Positions 29,065 through 38,255 are shown, counted from the stretch's first letter. The stretch is DNA of 64,000 nt from Rhodanobacter sp. B04 (GCF_002001125.1 NZ_MUNV01000005.1:372001-436000); one strand, 5' to 3'. Notes: generated from the sequence alone by a model not told the origin. Translations and numbers: made by a program.

Positions 29065-30878
29065 GGCGTCGCCTCGTCGACCGGCGCTTCCTCGATGTTC
29101 GGCGCGACGGGCGGCTGGTTCCCGGTCAGCCCGTTCTGCACCTGCAAGGGGCCACCGACATACCAGCGGCCGATGTTGTCCGGCGGGATATCGAGCAGAC
29201 GCAGCGCGCCCGCCATGACCGTCGCAAACACCGGAGCCGAGACCAGGCCACCGTAGTAGCTGCCCTTCTTGGGGTTGTCGACCACCACGGCCGCCACCAG
29301 CCGTGGATTGGTCGCCGGCACCATGCCGGCGAAGGCTGCGCCGTAGTTGTTCTTCGAGTAGCCGCCCGCCACCGCCTTGTGCGCCGTACCCGTCTTGCCG
29401 GCCACGGTGTAATTGGCGATCCAGGCATACGGTGCCGCCGTACCGCCGGGCTGGGTGGTGGTTTCCAGCATGCTCACCAGTTGCTGGGCAACCTGCGGCT
29501 CGATGATCACCTTGGGGTCGCTGTCGTTGCCCTTGACGAAGGTCGGCGAATGCATGACGCCGCCATCGGCAATCGTCGCGTAGGCATTGGCCAGCTGCAG
29601 CACAGTCACGTTGAGGCCATAGCCATAACCCAGGATGGCCTTTTCCAGCGGCCGCCAGTCGCGTCCGATCTTGAGGTAACCGGACGCTTCACCGGGAAAC
29701 CCGCTGTTGGTGCTGTTGCCAAAGCCGAACGCGCGATAGGTGTCGTACATCAGCCCGGTATCGAGCTGCATGGCGATATGCGCTGCGCCGACATTGCTCG
29801 ATTTGGTGATCACGCCGGTCGGCGTCAACAGTCCGTAATTGTGCGTGTCGTGGATGTCGTGGCCCTGGAAATACCAGTGCCCGCCGGTGGTGTCGATCGC
29901 CGGACCGGTCGGCGTGAATTTGCCGCTGGACAATGCCGCGGCCATCAGCACCGGCTTGATCGTGGAGCCTGGCTCGAGCACGTCGGTCATCGCGCGATTG
30001 CGGCGATTCGACGCCGAGGTGCTGCCTACCGCATTCGGGTTGTAGGTCGGCAGGTTGACCATCGCCAGCACTTCGCCGGTTTTCACGTCGATGATCACCA
30101 TCGAGCCGGAATCGGCCTGCGACTTGTCCAGCGTGTTCTTCAGTTCGCTGTAGGCCAGGAACTGGATGCGCCGGTCGATGCTCAGGGTGAGGTCGCGCCC
30201 AGGCTGCGGCGCGCGCACCTGTTCCAGGTCCTCGACGATGTGGCCCTTGCCGTCCCGGATCACCCGCTTGATGCCCGGCTTGCCGGACAACCAGTCGTCG
30301 TAAGCCAGCTCCAGACCTTCCTGGCCGTGGTCGTCGATATTGGTGAAGCCGAGCACGTGCGCGGTCACTTCGCCGGACGGGTAGTAGCGCTTGAATTCGC
30401 GCTGGCCGTTGATGCCGGGAATGTCCAGGTCGAGCACGGCCTGTGCCGCGGTCGGCGACATCTGGCGACGCAGGTAGACGAACTCGCGATCCGCGCGCTG
30501 CTCGAGATACTGCTTGATGTTGGCCGGGTCGTCGTTCAGCGCCTTGGCCAGCGCCGGAATGCGGTCGGCGTTGTCCAGTACCTCGGACGGATTCGCCCAG
30601 ATCGACATCACCGGCGTCGACACCGCCAGCGGCTCGCCGTTGCGGTCGAAGATGGTGCCGCGCGACACCGGGATCTTCATCTCGCGCAGGAAACGCGCGT
30701 CGCCCTGGCTCTGGTAGAACTGCTTGCGCACCACCTGCAGGTCGAACGCGCGCGCAACCAGACCGATCGAGGCCAAACCGAGCAGGCCGACCACCACCGT
30801 CATGCGGCGGCGGGCGCTGGGACCGCTGCCGTGGCGACGACCTTGCCGGGCTGGCGTGCTGTGATCGCGCCAGCCCAT
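29061..30878 (-). CDS. ftsI: Peptidoglycan transpeptidase FtsI (PBP3)
   Basis: 605 residues. A basic cytoplasmic tail and one transmembrane helix (TVVVGLLGLASIGLVARA) precede a pedestal domain (RGTIFDRNGEPLA) and a transpeptidase domain. The active-site Ser is in GSTIKPV near residue 305, SSN near residue 358 and KTGTAH near residue 493. It crosslinks septal peptidoglycan with FtsW. The ATG at 30878 shares one base with the ftsL stop (TGATG). Confidence 0.97.
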   Translation of the reverse strand: MGWRDHSTPARQGRRHGSGPSARRRMTVVVGLLGLASIGLVARAFDLQVVRKQFYQSQGDARFLREMKIPVSRGTIFDRNGEPLAVSTPVMSIWANPSEVLDNADRIPALAKALNDDPANIKQYLEQRADREFVYLRRQMSPTAAQAVLDLDIPGINGQREFKRYYPSGEVTAHVLGFTNIDDHGQEGLELAYDDWLSGKPGIKRVIRDGKGHIVEDLEQVRAPQPGRDLTLSIDRRIQFLAYSELKNTLDKSQADSGSMVIIDVKTGEVLAMVNLPTYNPNAVGSTSASNRRNRAMTDVLEPGSTIKPVLMAAALSSGKFTPTGPAIDTTGGHWYFQGHDIHDTHNYGLLTPTGVITKSSNVGAAHIAMQLDTGLMYDTYRAFGFGNSTNSGFPGEASGYLKIGRDWRPLEKAILGYGYGLNVTVLQLANAYATIADGGVMHSPTFVKGNDSDPKVIIEPQVAQQLVSMLETTTQPGGTAAPYAWIANYTVAGKTGTAHKAVAGGYSKNNYGAAFAGMVPATNPRLVAAVVVDNPKKGSYYGGLVSAPVFATVMAGALRLLDIPPDNIGRWYVGGPLQVQNGLTGNQPPVAPNIEEAPVDEATP

Positions 30879-31147
30879 CAGTGCAGCAACCGGATGTCTT
30901 GCGGGCGCGGATCGACCATGCCCAGTCGCTGCCGCGCCTCGTCGTTGATGCGCCGCGGTTCGGCATACGTGGCCTGCTCCAGTTCGAGCTTGCCGTATTC
31001 GATGTTCAGCTCGTCACGCTGGTTCTGCAGCATGGTCAGGTCGACGAACAGCACGCGGCTCTCATGGCGCGTCCACACCACACTGATCGCACTGGTCAGC
31101 ACGGCCACGAGCAGGATGAACATGAACACGGCGCCGATGGCCTTCAT
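30878..31147 (-). CDS. ftsL: Cell division protein FtsL
   Basis: 89 residues: one transmembrane helix ([19 protein letters not shown]) followed by a leucine-zipper-like periplasmic coiled coil ([20 protein letters not shown]) and the conserved [12 protein letters not shown] ending. FtsL works with FtsB and FtsQ to activate FtsWI. The start at 31147 overlaps the rsmH stop (ATGA); longer frames upstream are shadows of rsmH. Confidence 0.93.
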   Translation of the reverse strand: MKAIGAVFMFILLVAVLTSAISVVWTRHESRVLFVDLTMLQNQRDELNIEYGKLELEQATYAEPRRINDEARQRLGMVDPRPQDIRLLH

Positions 31148-32097
31148 GCGCGCCCTCCCTGCAGCAACCCCTGGCCGGGCAACTTTTCCGCCACACGCAG
31201 CACCGCCGAACGCGAACGCGGATTCACCGCGATCTCCGCCTGCGACGGAAACTGTGCCTTGCCCACCGCCGCCAGACGCGCCGGCGTCGCCTGCACCGGC
31301 GGCCCGCGCCGGCTGTTCTGCACGCGGCCGGAGTGGTCGCGGATGAACAGCTTCACCGCGCGGTCTTCCAGCGAATGGAAGCTGATCACCGACAACCGGC
31401 CGCCCGGCTTGAGCCGTTCCAACGCGGCGTTCAGGCCCTGCTGCAACGCGTCCAGCTCGCCGTTCACGCGGATGCGCAAGGCCTGGAAGCTGCGCGTGGC
31501 CGGATGCTTGCCCGGCTCGCGGCGACCGGCCACGCGCTCGATCAGCGCAGCCAGCTGGCCGGTGCGGGTGAATGGCGCGGTGGCACGATCCTCGACGATG
31601 GCGCGGGCGATGCGCCGGCTGTGGCGCTCCTCGCCGTAGGTCCACAGCACGTCGGCGATTTCGCGCTCGTCGGCATGCGCCAGGAAATCCGCGGCGCTTT
31701 CGCCCTGGGTGGTGTCCATGCGCATGTCCAGCGGCGCATCGGCCATGAAGCTGAAGCCGCGTGCAGCCTCGTCCAGCTGCGGCGAGGACACGCCCAGATC
31801 GAGCAGCACGCCATCCAGACCGGCCGCGGTTTCGTCCCACTCGGCCAGGCTGGAGAAATTCGCATGGCGGATCGTCACGCGCGCATCGTCGGCAAATTCG
31901 GCCTGCGCGGCAGCAATCGCGGTGGGGTCACGATCCATCAGCAACAGCCGGCCGGTGGGGCCGAGGCGCGACAGTACGGCGCGGGCATGGCCACCGCGTC
32001 CGAACGTACCATCGAGATAACGCCCGTCAGACTGCACGGACAGACCCTCCACCGCTTCACCCAGCATCACCGGGATGTGCCGCAACTGCTCGGCCAT
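31144..32097 (-). CDS. rsmH: 16S rRNA (cytosine1402-N4)-methyltransferase RsmH (MraW)
   Basis: 317 residues. [13 protein letters not shown], the SAM site [48 protein letters not shown] and [17 protein letters not shown] are MraW signatures. It N4-methylates C1402 in the 30S P site. The gene follows mraZ after a 50-base gap and starts the overlapping dcw chain. Confidence 0.97.
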   Translation of the reverse strand: MAEQLRHIPVMLGEAVEGLSVQSDGRYLDGTFGRGGHARAVLSRLGPTGRLLLMDRDPTAIAAAQAEFADDARVTIRHANFSSLAEWDETAAGLDGVLLDLGVSSPQLDEAARGFSFMADAPLDMRMDTTQGESAADFLAHADEREIADVLWTYGEERHSRRIARAIVEDRATAPFTRTGQLAALIERVAGRREPGKHPATRSFQALRIRVNGELDALQQGLNAALERLKPGGRLSVISFHSLEDRAVKLFIRDHSGRVQNSRRGPPVQATPARLAAVGKAQFPSQAEIAVNPRSRSAVLRVAEKLPGQGLLQGGRA

Positions 32098-32147
32098 GCC
32101 GCACTCCCGCCCCGTCCATACCGATCCACTGCGCCCACCGTTGCCGG

Positions 32148-32594
32148 TTACAGGCGCAGAACTGCCATTTCGTCTGTGATGTCGTCTTCGCCGATGCTCT
32201 GGCGGATCTTGGCCAGGTGGGCCTGCTCACTCCAAAGCTCGAACTTGTTGCCCATGCCCAGCAGCACCGCCTTCTTCTCGATGCCCGCCGCCGCACGCTG
32301 GCTGGCCGGCAACAGCACCCGCGCCGCGCCATCGGGCTCGACCACCGCGGCGGCGCCGACCAGCTTCATCTGCATGTCGCGATGGGCGGCCTTCACCTTG
32401 GGCAGTGCGTTCACCTGATCGCGCACCTGCTCCCACTCGGCATGCGGGAACAGCCACAGGCAGCCCGGCTCGAACGGGTTGTAGGTGACCACCAGACGAT
32501 TGCCGCACTCGCCCGCGACCAGGTCGCGATATGCGGTCGGGATGGCCAGGCGGCCTTTGTCGTCAACGGTGATGGCGGTTTCGCCCTGGAACAC
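32148..32594 (-). CDS. mraZ: Transcriptional regulator MraZ
   Basis: 148 residues containing two SpoVT/AbrB-like swapped-hairpin domains ([17 protein letters not shown] and [20 protein letters not shown]). It begins with GTG (FQGETAIT is the conserved N-terminus), with GGAG about 11 bases upstream. MraZ regulates its own operon by binding GTGGG-type repeats; four such boxes lie upstream here. Confidence 0.96.
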   Translation of the reverse strand: MFQGETAITVDDKGRLAIPTAYRDLVAGECGNRLVVTYNPFEPGCLWLFPHAEWEQVRDQVNALPKVKAAHRDMQMKLVGAAAVVEPDGAARVLLPASQRAAAGIEKKAVLLGMGNKFELWSEQAHLAKIRQSIGEDDITDEMAVLRL

Positions 32595-32605
32595 AGTATC
32601 TAGAC

Positions 32606-32640
32606 TCCACTAAAACCCACGATTTCACACTGGAACCCAC
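32606..32640 (-). promoter_or_regulatory. MraZ operator: four GTGGG-type boxes at 10-bp spacing
   Basis: On the minus strand the boxes are GTGGG (32636-32640), GTGTG (32626-32630), GTGGG (32616-32620) and GTGGA (32606-32610), each separated by exactly five bases. The array overlaps the -10 element and lies between the promoter and the mraZ start. This fits the TGGG(N)-repeat architecture reported for MraZ binding in E. coli and implies autorepression of the dcw cluster. Confidence 0.85.
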
Positions 32641-32667
32641 GATAATCTCGCCCCATGAGACTGTCAA
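32639..32667 (-). promoter_or_regulatory. Main dcw promoter upstream of mraZ
   Basis: Minus strand: consensus -35 TTGACA (32662-32667), 17-base spacer, -10 TATCGT (32639-32644). Expected transcription start is near 32632, inside the MraZ box array, with a leader of about 38 bases before the GTG of mraZ. Confidence 0.75.
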
Positions 32668-32733
32668 GGGAAATTCGCTTGTGAATCAAAGAGAAAGGCG
32701 AAGTTGTGACGGTATTTCCAGCGTTTTCTCATG

Positions 32734-32769
32734 AACCTTTGCAAGGTGCTTGAAAGCAAGGGTTTTTTT
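32734..32769 (+). terminator. Orphan terminator-like hairpin with T tract
   Basis: AACCTTTGC pairs with GCAAGGGTT (one G-T wobble) around a 13-base loop, and the plus strand continues in a run of seven T. It looks like a rho-independent terminator for a plus-strand transcript, but no plus-strand gene precedes it. The rest of 32668-32865 carries no gene; a second hairpin (CACCGAATCA/TGATTCGGTG, 32794-32817) is also present. Confidence 0.4.
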
Positions 32770-32865
32770 ATTTCATGACCCCGTGCCCGATGGCACCGAA
32801 TCAAGCGTGATTCGGTGTTTCAGGCGCATCCGGGATGAACCGGCGTTCATTACCGGGTACCGCAC

Positions 32866-32900
32866 ACGCTTCCGGCGCGGACATGCCGCGCCGGAAGCGT
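32866..32900 (-). terminator. 15-bp perfect hairpin downstream of the RNase P RNA
   Basis: ACGCTTCCGGCGCGG and its exact complement flank a 5-base loop, 10 bases after the RNase P RNA 3' end. The stem is very stable, but no T run follows on the minus strand. It may act as a terminator or a 3'-end processing barrier. Confidence 0.55.
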
Positions 32901-32910
32901 TCGCAAAGAG

Positions 32911-33280
<370 letters not shown>

Positions 33281-33292
33281 GAAGAATACAGG

Positions 33293-33407
33293 AGTGAGGA
33301 GAGAGGAGTGAGAAGTGAGAGAAAAGCCGCTGCATGCGTGCTTGCCCTCTCTCACTTCTCACTTCTCACTTCTCACTTCTCACTCCTCTCTCCTCACTTC
33401 TCGCTCT
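33293..33407. repeat. Heptad-based long inverted repeat between rsmI and rnpB
   Basis: Two perfect 24-bp inverted arms lie at 33293-33316 and 33375-33398. The right side is a tandem array of 7-mers (TCACTTC four times from 33352, then TCACTCC, TCTCTCC, TCACTTC, TCGCTCT). Left-arm and right-arm copies can form a long RNA or DNA hairpin. The array contains the rsmI stop codon (33394-33396) and abuts the rnpB promoter region. A degenerate relative is at the pdxA 3' end. Confidence 0.85.
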
Positions 33408-34227
33408 CGTAGAGAGCCTTGCGCGGTGCACCCGTGATCGCTGCCGCCAGCTTCGCCGCCTTCGCCGGCGGCAGTTCCTCGCGCAGGATCGCGAAAATGC
33501 GCTGACCTTCGGCGAGCTTGGCATCGACCTCCTCGCCGCGGCCGGCGACCAGGATCACGCATTCGCCGCGCTGCTGGTCCGGATCGGCTGCAACCCGCGC
33601 CGCCAGCTCTGCCAGCGGCTCGCCCAACACGGTCTCGAACATCTTGGTCAGTTCGCGCGCCAGCACGGCTTCGCGCTCGGCACCGAAGACATCGCGCATG
33701 TCGGCCAGACTCTCGGCCACGCGGTGCGACGACTCATAGAAGATGAGCGTGCGCGCATCGCCGGCCAATTCCTGCAGGCGACTGCGCCGCGCTGCCGCCT
33801 TCGGCGGCAGGAAACCCTCGAACACGAAACGGTCGCTGGGCAGCCCGGCCACCGACAACGCTGCGATCGCCGCGCAGGCGCCCGGCACCGGGATGCAACG
33901 GATGCCGGCCGCGCGCGCGGCGCGCACCAGGCGAAACCCCGGATCGCTGATCAACGGCGTGCCGGCATCGGAAATCAACGCCACCGAATCGCCACCCTGC
34001 AGCCGCCGCACGATCGCCTCCACCGCATCGCGCTCGTTGTGCTCGTGCAGGGCGATCAGCGGCGTGTCGACATTGTGATGCACCAGCAACGGGCGGCTGT
34101 GGCGGGTATCCTCGGCGGCGATCACCGCCACCGCCCGCAAGGTTTCGATCGCGCGCGTGGACAGGTCGTCGCGGTGACCGATCGGGGTGGCGACCACCCA
34201 CAGGCAGCCTGGTTGAACGGATGACAT
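33394..34227 (-). CDS. rsmI: 16S rRNA (cytidine1402-2'-O)-methyltransferase RsmI
   Basis: 277 residues. LWVVATPIGHRDDLSTRAIE, VIAAEDTRHS, LISDAGTPLISDPGF and IRCIPVPGACAAIAAL are the tetrapyrrole-methylase-fold signatures of RsmI. It 2'-O-methylates C1402, the same nucleotide modified by RsmH. The ATG at 34227 is preceded by AGGAG. It is divergent from lpoA, a common arrangement. Its last codons (YESEK, then TGA) lie in the heptad repeat. Confidence 0.95.
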   Translation of the reverse strand: MSSVQPGCLWVVATPIGHRDDLSTRAIETLRAVAVIAAEDTRHSRPLLVHHNVDTPLIALHEHNERDAVEAIVRRLQGGDSVALISDAGTPLISDPGFRLVRAARAAGIRCIPVPGACAAIAALSVAGLPSDRFVFEGFLPPKAAARRSRLQELAGDARTLIFYESSHRVAESLADMRDVFGAEREAVLARELTKMFETVLGEPLAELAARVAADPDQQRGECVILVAGRGEEVDAKLAEGQRIFAILREELPPAKAAKLAAAITGAPRKALYESEK

Positions 34228-34308
34228 TTGAAAACTCCTGCGCCGCGGGCCGGCAAGACGATCGGCTATGATCGCGCATTGATGACCATGACGACCAAGG
34301 GATCTCCC

Positions 34309-36231
34309 ATGCGCTTCATGCGCCTCTCGCGCACCGCTGCGATCGGACTGGCGTTTTCGCTCGCGCTGGTCGCCTGCGTGCCGACCAACGTGCCGCGCTC
34401 GCCGGCGGAAATCGCCGCCGCACAAAGTGCCGCCGCGATGGCACAGCAAGGACAGTTCGACCAGGCCGCGCAGGCGTATCTCACGCTGGCCACGCAAGCG
34501 CCGGGTCACGCCGACAGTTACCGCCTGCTCGCTGCCGAAGCCTGGCGCGAGGAAGGCCAGATCGAACGCGCCGCGGCGACCCTGGACAGCATCAAGCGCC
34601 AGCGCCTGAGCGGCGACGAGCCGTTGCGCCTGGACCTGTTGCGCGCCGAACTGGCGCTGAGCCGGCACGATGCGCAGACCGCGCTGCAGCTCACCACCCA
34701 GGCCAATGTCAGCGTACCGGCCGCCATGCAATTGCGCCTGCTGGAGTTGCGCGCCCGCGCGATGCAGGCCAATGGCGACAACTGGGGTGCCGCACGCACC
34801 CGCGTGCAGATGGATGACCAGCTGAGCGGCTTCGACCACACCCAGAACCGGCGGCAGATCCTCGATCTGCTCGGCAAGGTGGATCTCGATTCGCTCAAGC
34901 AGCGTGCCGCCGCAATGAAGCCGGGCGACCGCATGCTGTCGTGGGCGAACGAGGCACTGACCCGTCGGGGCGTGGCCGTGGCACGTCCGCAACCGGATCT
35001 GCAGCAGCCGGTCGGCACCCTGCTGCCTGGCGCCAACGCAAACGTGCGCGAAGGCTACAAGGCGCCCGCGCAACTGGCCCTGCTGCTGCCCAGCGACGGC
35101 AATTACGCCGCAGCCAGCACGCCGATCCGCGAAGGCTTCTTCGCCGCCTATCTCGATGCCGGCCACAACCACGCGCCTCGTCCGGTCGTGCGCGTGTATG
35201 ACAGCCACGGCACTGCCGACGGCGCCGTCAAAGCGTACCAGCAGGCCGTCAGCGACGGCGCCAACCTGGTGGTCGGCCCGCTGACCCGCGGCGAAGTCTC
35301 CGCCGTGTTCGGGCAGGCGCATCTGCCGGTGCCGCTGCTCGCACTCAACCACCCGGACGATCGCCAGCTGCCCACCGGCGACACCAGCGAGTTCGGCCTG
35401 CTGCCGGAGACCGAGGGCGCCCAGGCCGCCGACCACATGATCGAACGTGGCCTGCATCATGCCTATGTGCTGGTCTCCAACGACGATTTCGCCCAGCGCG
35501 CGGCCAGTGCCTTCAAGGCCGAGTTCGCTGCCCGCGGCGGCCAGCTCGACAGCATGCTGACCCTGACCAGCTTCACCGACGCGGTCAGCGGGCTGAATAT
35601 CCCGCACGCCAGCCCGACCCCGGCCAGCAGCTCCAGCAGCGCAAGCGGCGGCGACACCGCGGCAACACCGACAGACGCCGCCAGCGGCGCCGGCAGCGAC
35701 ATGGGCATCTTCATCAGCATGCGGCCGAACCAGGCGCGCATGCTGGTGCCGCAGCTGCTGATCGCCAACATCCATCTGCCGATATTCGCCACCTCGCACG
35801 TCTATGACGGCAGCGACGATGCCACCGCAAACCGCGACCTCGACGGCGTGGAGTTCTGCGACTCGCCATGGCTGTTCAATGCGCAGCCGGGCCTGCCCAA
35901 CCATGACGACATCGCGGCCCAGTTGCCGGCCGCCCGCGGCAGCGCCGCACGGCTGTTTGCGTTCGGCATGGATGCATGGAGCCTGGTGCCGTACCTCGAC
36001 TGGCTGCGCACCCATCCGGGCAGTTACATGCCCGGCGCCAGCGGCCAGCTGACCGCCGACCAGTTTGGCCGCATCCGCCGCGTGCTGATCTGGGCCAAGT
36101 TCCAGGATGGCCTGGCACGACCCCTGACCGGCAGCCTGCAGATGGACGACGTGCCCTCCGGCGCACCGCCCACGGACAGCGCACCGGCAAGCCCGTCGTC
36201 GACCGGTGCCGGCGCGCCCATGCCGGGCTGA
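34309..36231 (+). CDS. lpoA: Penicillin-binding protein activator LpoA (lipoprotein)
   Basis: 640 residues. A lipoprotein signal peptide with lipobox LVAC (Cys about residue 23) precedes a helical TPR-like domain and a C-terminal periplasmic-binding-protein-like domain (AQLALLLPSDGNYAAASTPI, VVGPLTRGEVSAV). LpoA stimulates the bifunctional PBP1A from the outer membrane. A Ser/Ala/Thr-rich linker near residues 435-465 (PTPASSSSSASGG...) interrupts the C-terminal domain. The ATG at 34309 gives a compact signal peptide; 34282 is an alternative. The stop overlaps the yraN start by one base. Confidence 0.88.
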   Translation: MRFMRLSRTAAIGLAFSLALVACVPTNVPRSPAEIAAAQSAAAMAQQGQFDQAAQAYLTLATQAPGHADSYRLLAAEAWREEGQIERAAATLDSIKRQRLSGDEPLRLDLLRAELALSRHDAQTALQLTTQANVSVPAAMQLRLLELRARAMQANGDNWGAARTRVQMDDQLSGFDHTQNRRQILDLLGKVDLDSLKQRAAAMKPGDRMLSWANEALTRRGVAVARPQPDLQQPVGTLLPGANANVREGYKAPAQLALLLPSDGNYAAASTPIREGFFAAYLDAGHNHAPRPVVRVYDSHGTADGAVKAYQQAVSDGANLVVGPLTRGEVSAVFGQAHLPVPLLALNHPDDRQLPTGDTSEFGLLPETEGAQAADHMIERGLHHAYVLVSNDDFAQRAASAFKAEFAARGGQLDSMLTLTSFTDAVSGLNIPHASPTPASSSSSASGGDTAATPTDAASGAGSDMGIFISMRPNQARMLVPQLLIANIHLPIFATSHVYDGSDDATANRDLDGVEFCDSPWLFNAQPGLPNHDDIAAQLPAARGSAARLFAFGMDAWSLVPYLDWLRTHPGSYMPGASGQLTADQFGRIRRVLIWAKFQDGLARPLTGSLQMDDVPSGAPPTDSAPASPSSTGAGAPMPG

Positions 36232-36587
36232 TGCGCGCCGCCGGCGACTCCTTCGAGGCGCGCGCCTGTAGCGAACTCGAGCGTGCCGGCTTGACCTTGC
36301 TGGCACGCAACTACAGCACCCGCCACGGCGAACTGGATCTGGTGATGCGCGAAGGCGATACCGTGGTCTTCGTCGAAGTGCGTTACCGCCGCAGCGCCGG
36401 CCACGGCGATGCGGCCAGCTCGGTCACCGCCAGCAAGCAGGCCAGGCTGATCCTCGCCGCGCAGCACTGGCTGGCCGCCCATCCGCAGCATGCGCAACGC
36501 GCCTGCCGCTTCGACGTGGTCAGCTACGACGGCCCAGTCGATGCCATCCGTCGCGACTGGCTGCGTGGCGCATTCGAGGCCGGTTGA
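36231..36587 (+). CDS. yraN: UPF0102 (YraN) family endonuclease-like protein
   Basis: 118 residues. The motif HGELDLVMREGDTVVFVEVR is the conserved nuclease-like core (E-x-D ... E-V-K/R) of the UPF0102 family. ARACSELERAGLTLLARNY and the later FDVVSYDG are also typical. Function is not established; the fold belongs to the PD-(D/E)XK class. TGATG overlap with lpoA indicates translational coupling, as in other gammaproteobacteria where yraM/lpoA and yraN adjoin. Confidence 0.9.
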   Translation: MRAAGDSFEARACSELERAGLTLLARNYSTRHGELDLVMREGDTVVFVEVRYRRSAGHGDAASSVTASKQARLILAAQHWLAAHPQHAQRACRFDVVSYDGPVDAIRRDWLRGAFEAG

Positions 36588-36618
36588 GCCAACGGCCTGC
36601 CGCCGAATCCGCTGGAGC

Positions 36619-36763
36619 GCCCAAGGGGGATCTCGAAAAACTATCGTCATTCCTGTGAAAGCAGGAATCCAGCGACTTCAAGCGACTAAATCTGAAGGCA
36701 CTGGATCCCTGCTTTCGCAGGGATGACGAGCAAAAGCCGGGTTTTTCGAGATCCCCCTTGGGC
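36619..36763. mobile_element. MITE-like nested inverted-repeat element
   Basis: A 145-bp element with perfect 23-bp terminal inverted repeats (36619-36641 and 36741-36763, GCCCAAGGGGGATCTCGAAA...). Inside lies a second imperfect inverted pair (36645-36672 and 36701-36728) of the CGTCATTCC...GCAGGAATCCAG type, a word often repeated in proteobacterial genomes. It has no coding capacity. No clear target-site duplication is visible. It sits between yraN and the oxidase gene; nothing else is seen in 36588-36838. Confidence 0.8.
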
Positions 36764-36838
36764 ACTCCCTGCGCATAGCCGTGACGGCAGCGAAACCCTT
36801 GCACGCCGAAATTCCCGCGAGTGGATTACGCTTCACGC

Positions 36839-38209
36839 ATGCCGCTCTCCACCGAACTGCTCGCCCGCCTGCGCGAAATTTTCCCCGCCGATGCGCTCGC
36901 CGACGGCGAGGCCGAACGGATCGCCTATTCGTACGACAACTCGCGCCAGCACGCATTGCCCGATGCCGTGGCCTTCCCCACCGAACATGCCCAGGTCGAA
37001 GCACTGGTGCAGGCATGCCGCTCGTACAAGGTGCCGGTGATCGCACGGGGACGCGGCAGCAATACCACCGGCGCCACGGTGCCGGTGGACGGCGGCGTGG
37101 TGGTCAGTTTCGAACGGATGAACCGGATCCTGCGCATCGATCCGGACAACCGCCTCGCCGTGGTCGAACCCGGCGTGTTGAACGGCGACCTGCAACAGGC
37201 GTTGGCGCCGCACGGGTTCTTCTGGCCACCCGATCCCTCCTCCGCCCCCTGGTGCAGCATCGGCGGCAATCTCGCCTGCAACTCGGCCGGCCCGCGCACG
37301 GTGAAATACGGCAGCCCGCGCGAGAACACGCTGGGCCTGCGCGCGGTGGCCGGCAACGGCGAAGGTTTCCGCTGCGGCACGTATACCAGCAAGGGCGCCA
37401 CCGGCTACGACCTGACCCGCTTGCTGATCGGCTCGGAAGGTACGCTGGCGCTGATCACCGAGGCCACCTTGAAACTCACGCCAAAACCGTCCGCGGTGCG
37501 CACGCTGCGCGCAACCTATCGCGATGTCGGCAGTGCCGCGCGGGCGGTGGCGCGGATCATGGCGCAGCCGGTGACGCCATGTGCGCTGGAGTTCATCGAC
37601 GACGTCGCACTGAAGCTGGCGCATGCGCATGGCGGCGACAGCGTGCCGCTGGCCGGCGCGATGCTGATGATCGAGGTCGATGGCGAGCCGGAAACCCTGC
37701 CTTCCGCCGTGCAAGCCGTCTCGCGTGCGGCGCGTGGCGATGGCCTGGAAGAGCTGCGCCTGGCGGAAACCGCCGAGGAAACCCGCGCGCTGTGGTCGGC
37801 GCGCAAGGCGCTGTCGCCGGCGCAGCGCACGATCTCGCCGAACAAGATCAACGAGGACGTGGTGGTGCCGGTCAGCCACCTGCCCGAACTGGTCGACGGC
37901 ATCAAGCGGCTTTCGGCGCAGCACGACGTGCCGATCGTCACCTTCGGCCACGCCGGCAACGGCAACCTGCATGTGAACCTGTTGCCGCGCGACGCAGCCG
38001 AACGCACGCGTGCACACGCCTGCCTCGCCGACGTGTTCGCACTGGTGATCCGGCTGGAAGGCACGCTCTCGGGCGAACACGGCATCGGCATGATCAAGCG
38101 CGAATTCATGCCGCTGGCGCTGTCAGCGAACACACTGGGACTGATGCGCAACATCAAGAGCGCCTTCGATCCGGACGGCATCCTCAATCCCGGAAAGTTG
38201 CTGCCGTGA
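36839..38209 (+). CDS. FAD-linked oxidase, GlcD/D-lactate dehydrogenase type
   Basis: 456 residues. An N-terminal PCMH FAD-binding domain (VIARGRGSNTTGATVPVDGG, then SSAPWCSIGGNLACNSAGPR and GSEGTLALITEATLKL) is followed by a C-terminal FAD-oxidase domain with FGHAGNGNLHVNLLP and GEHGIGMIKREFM. The histidines of the last two motifs are metal/substrate ligands in D-lactate and 2-hydroxyglutarate dehydrogenases. It oxidises a D-2-hydroxyacid; the substrate is not deducible. ATG at 36839 is used; a GTG 18 bases upstream is possible. Confidence 0.88.
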   Translation: MPLSTELLARLREIFPADALADGEAERIAYSYDNSRQHALPDAVAFPTEHAQVEALVQACRSYKVPVIARGRGSNTTGATVPVDGGVVVSFERMNRILRIDPDNRLAVVEPGVLNGDLQQALAPHGFFWPPDPSSAPWCSIGGNLACNSAGPRTVKYGSPRENTLGLRAVAGNGEGFRCGTYTSKGATGYDLTRLLIGSEGTLALITEATLKLTPKPSAVRTLRATYRDVGSAARAVARIMAQPVTPCALEFIDDVALKLAHAHGGDSVPLAGAMLMIEVDGEPETLPSAVQAVSRAARGDGLEELRLAETAEETRALWSARKALSPAQRTISPNKINEDVVVPVSHLPELVDGIKRLSAQHDVPIVTFGHAGNGNLHVNLLPRDAAERTRAHACLADVFALVIRLEGTLSGEHGIGMIKREFMPLALSANTLGLMRNIKSAFDPDGILNPGKLLP

Positions 38210-38255
38210 ACAGCAAGAGGCCACGCTTTTGTTCTCGTCATTCCGGCGATATCCC

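Noticed and set aside
33352-33407. CRISPR-like array
   Set aside because: The units are 7 bases long and directly adjacent, without spacers, and no cas genes are near.
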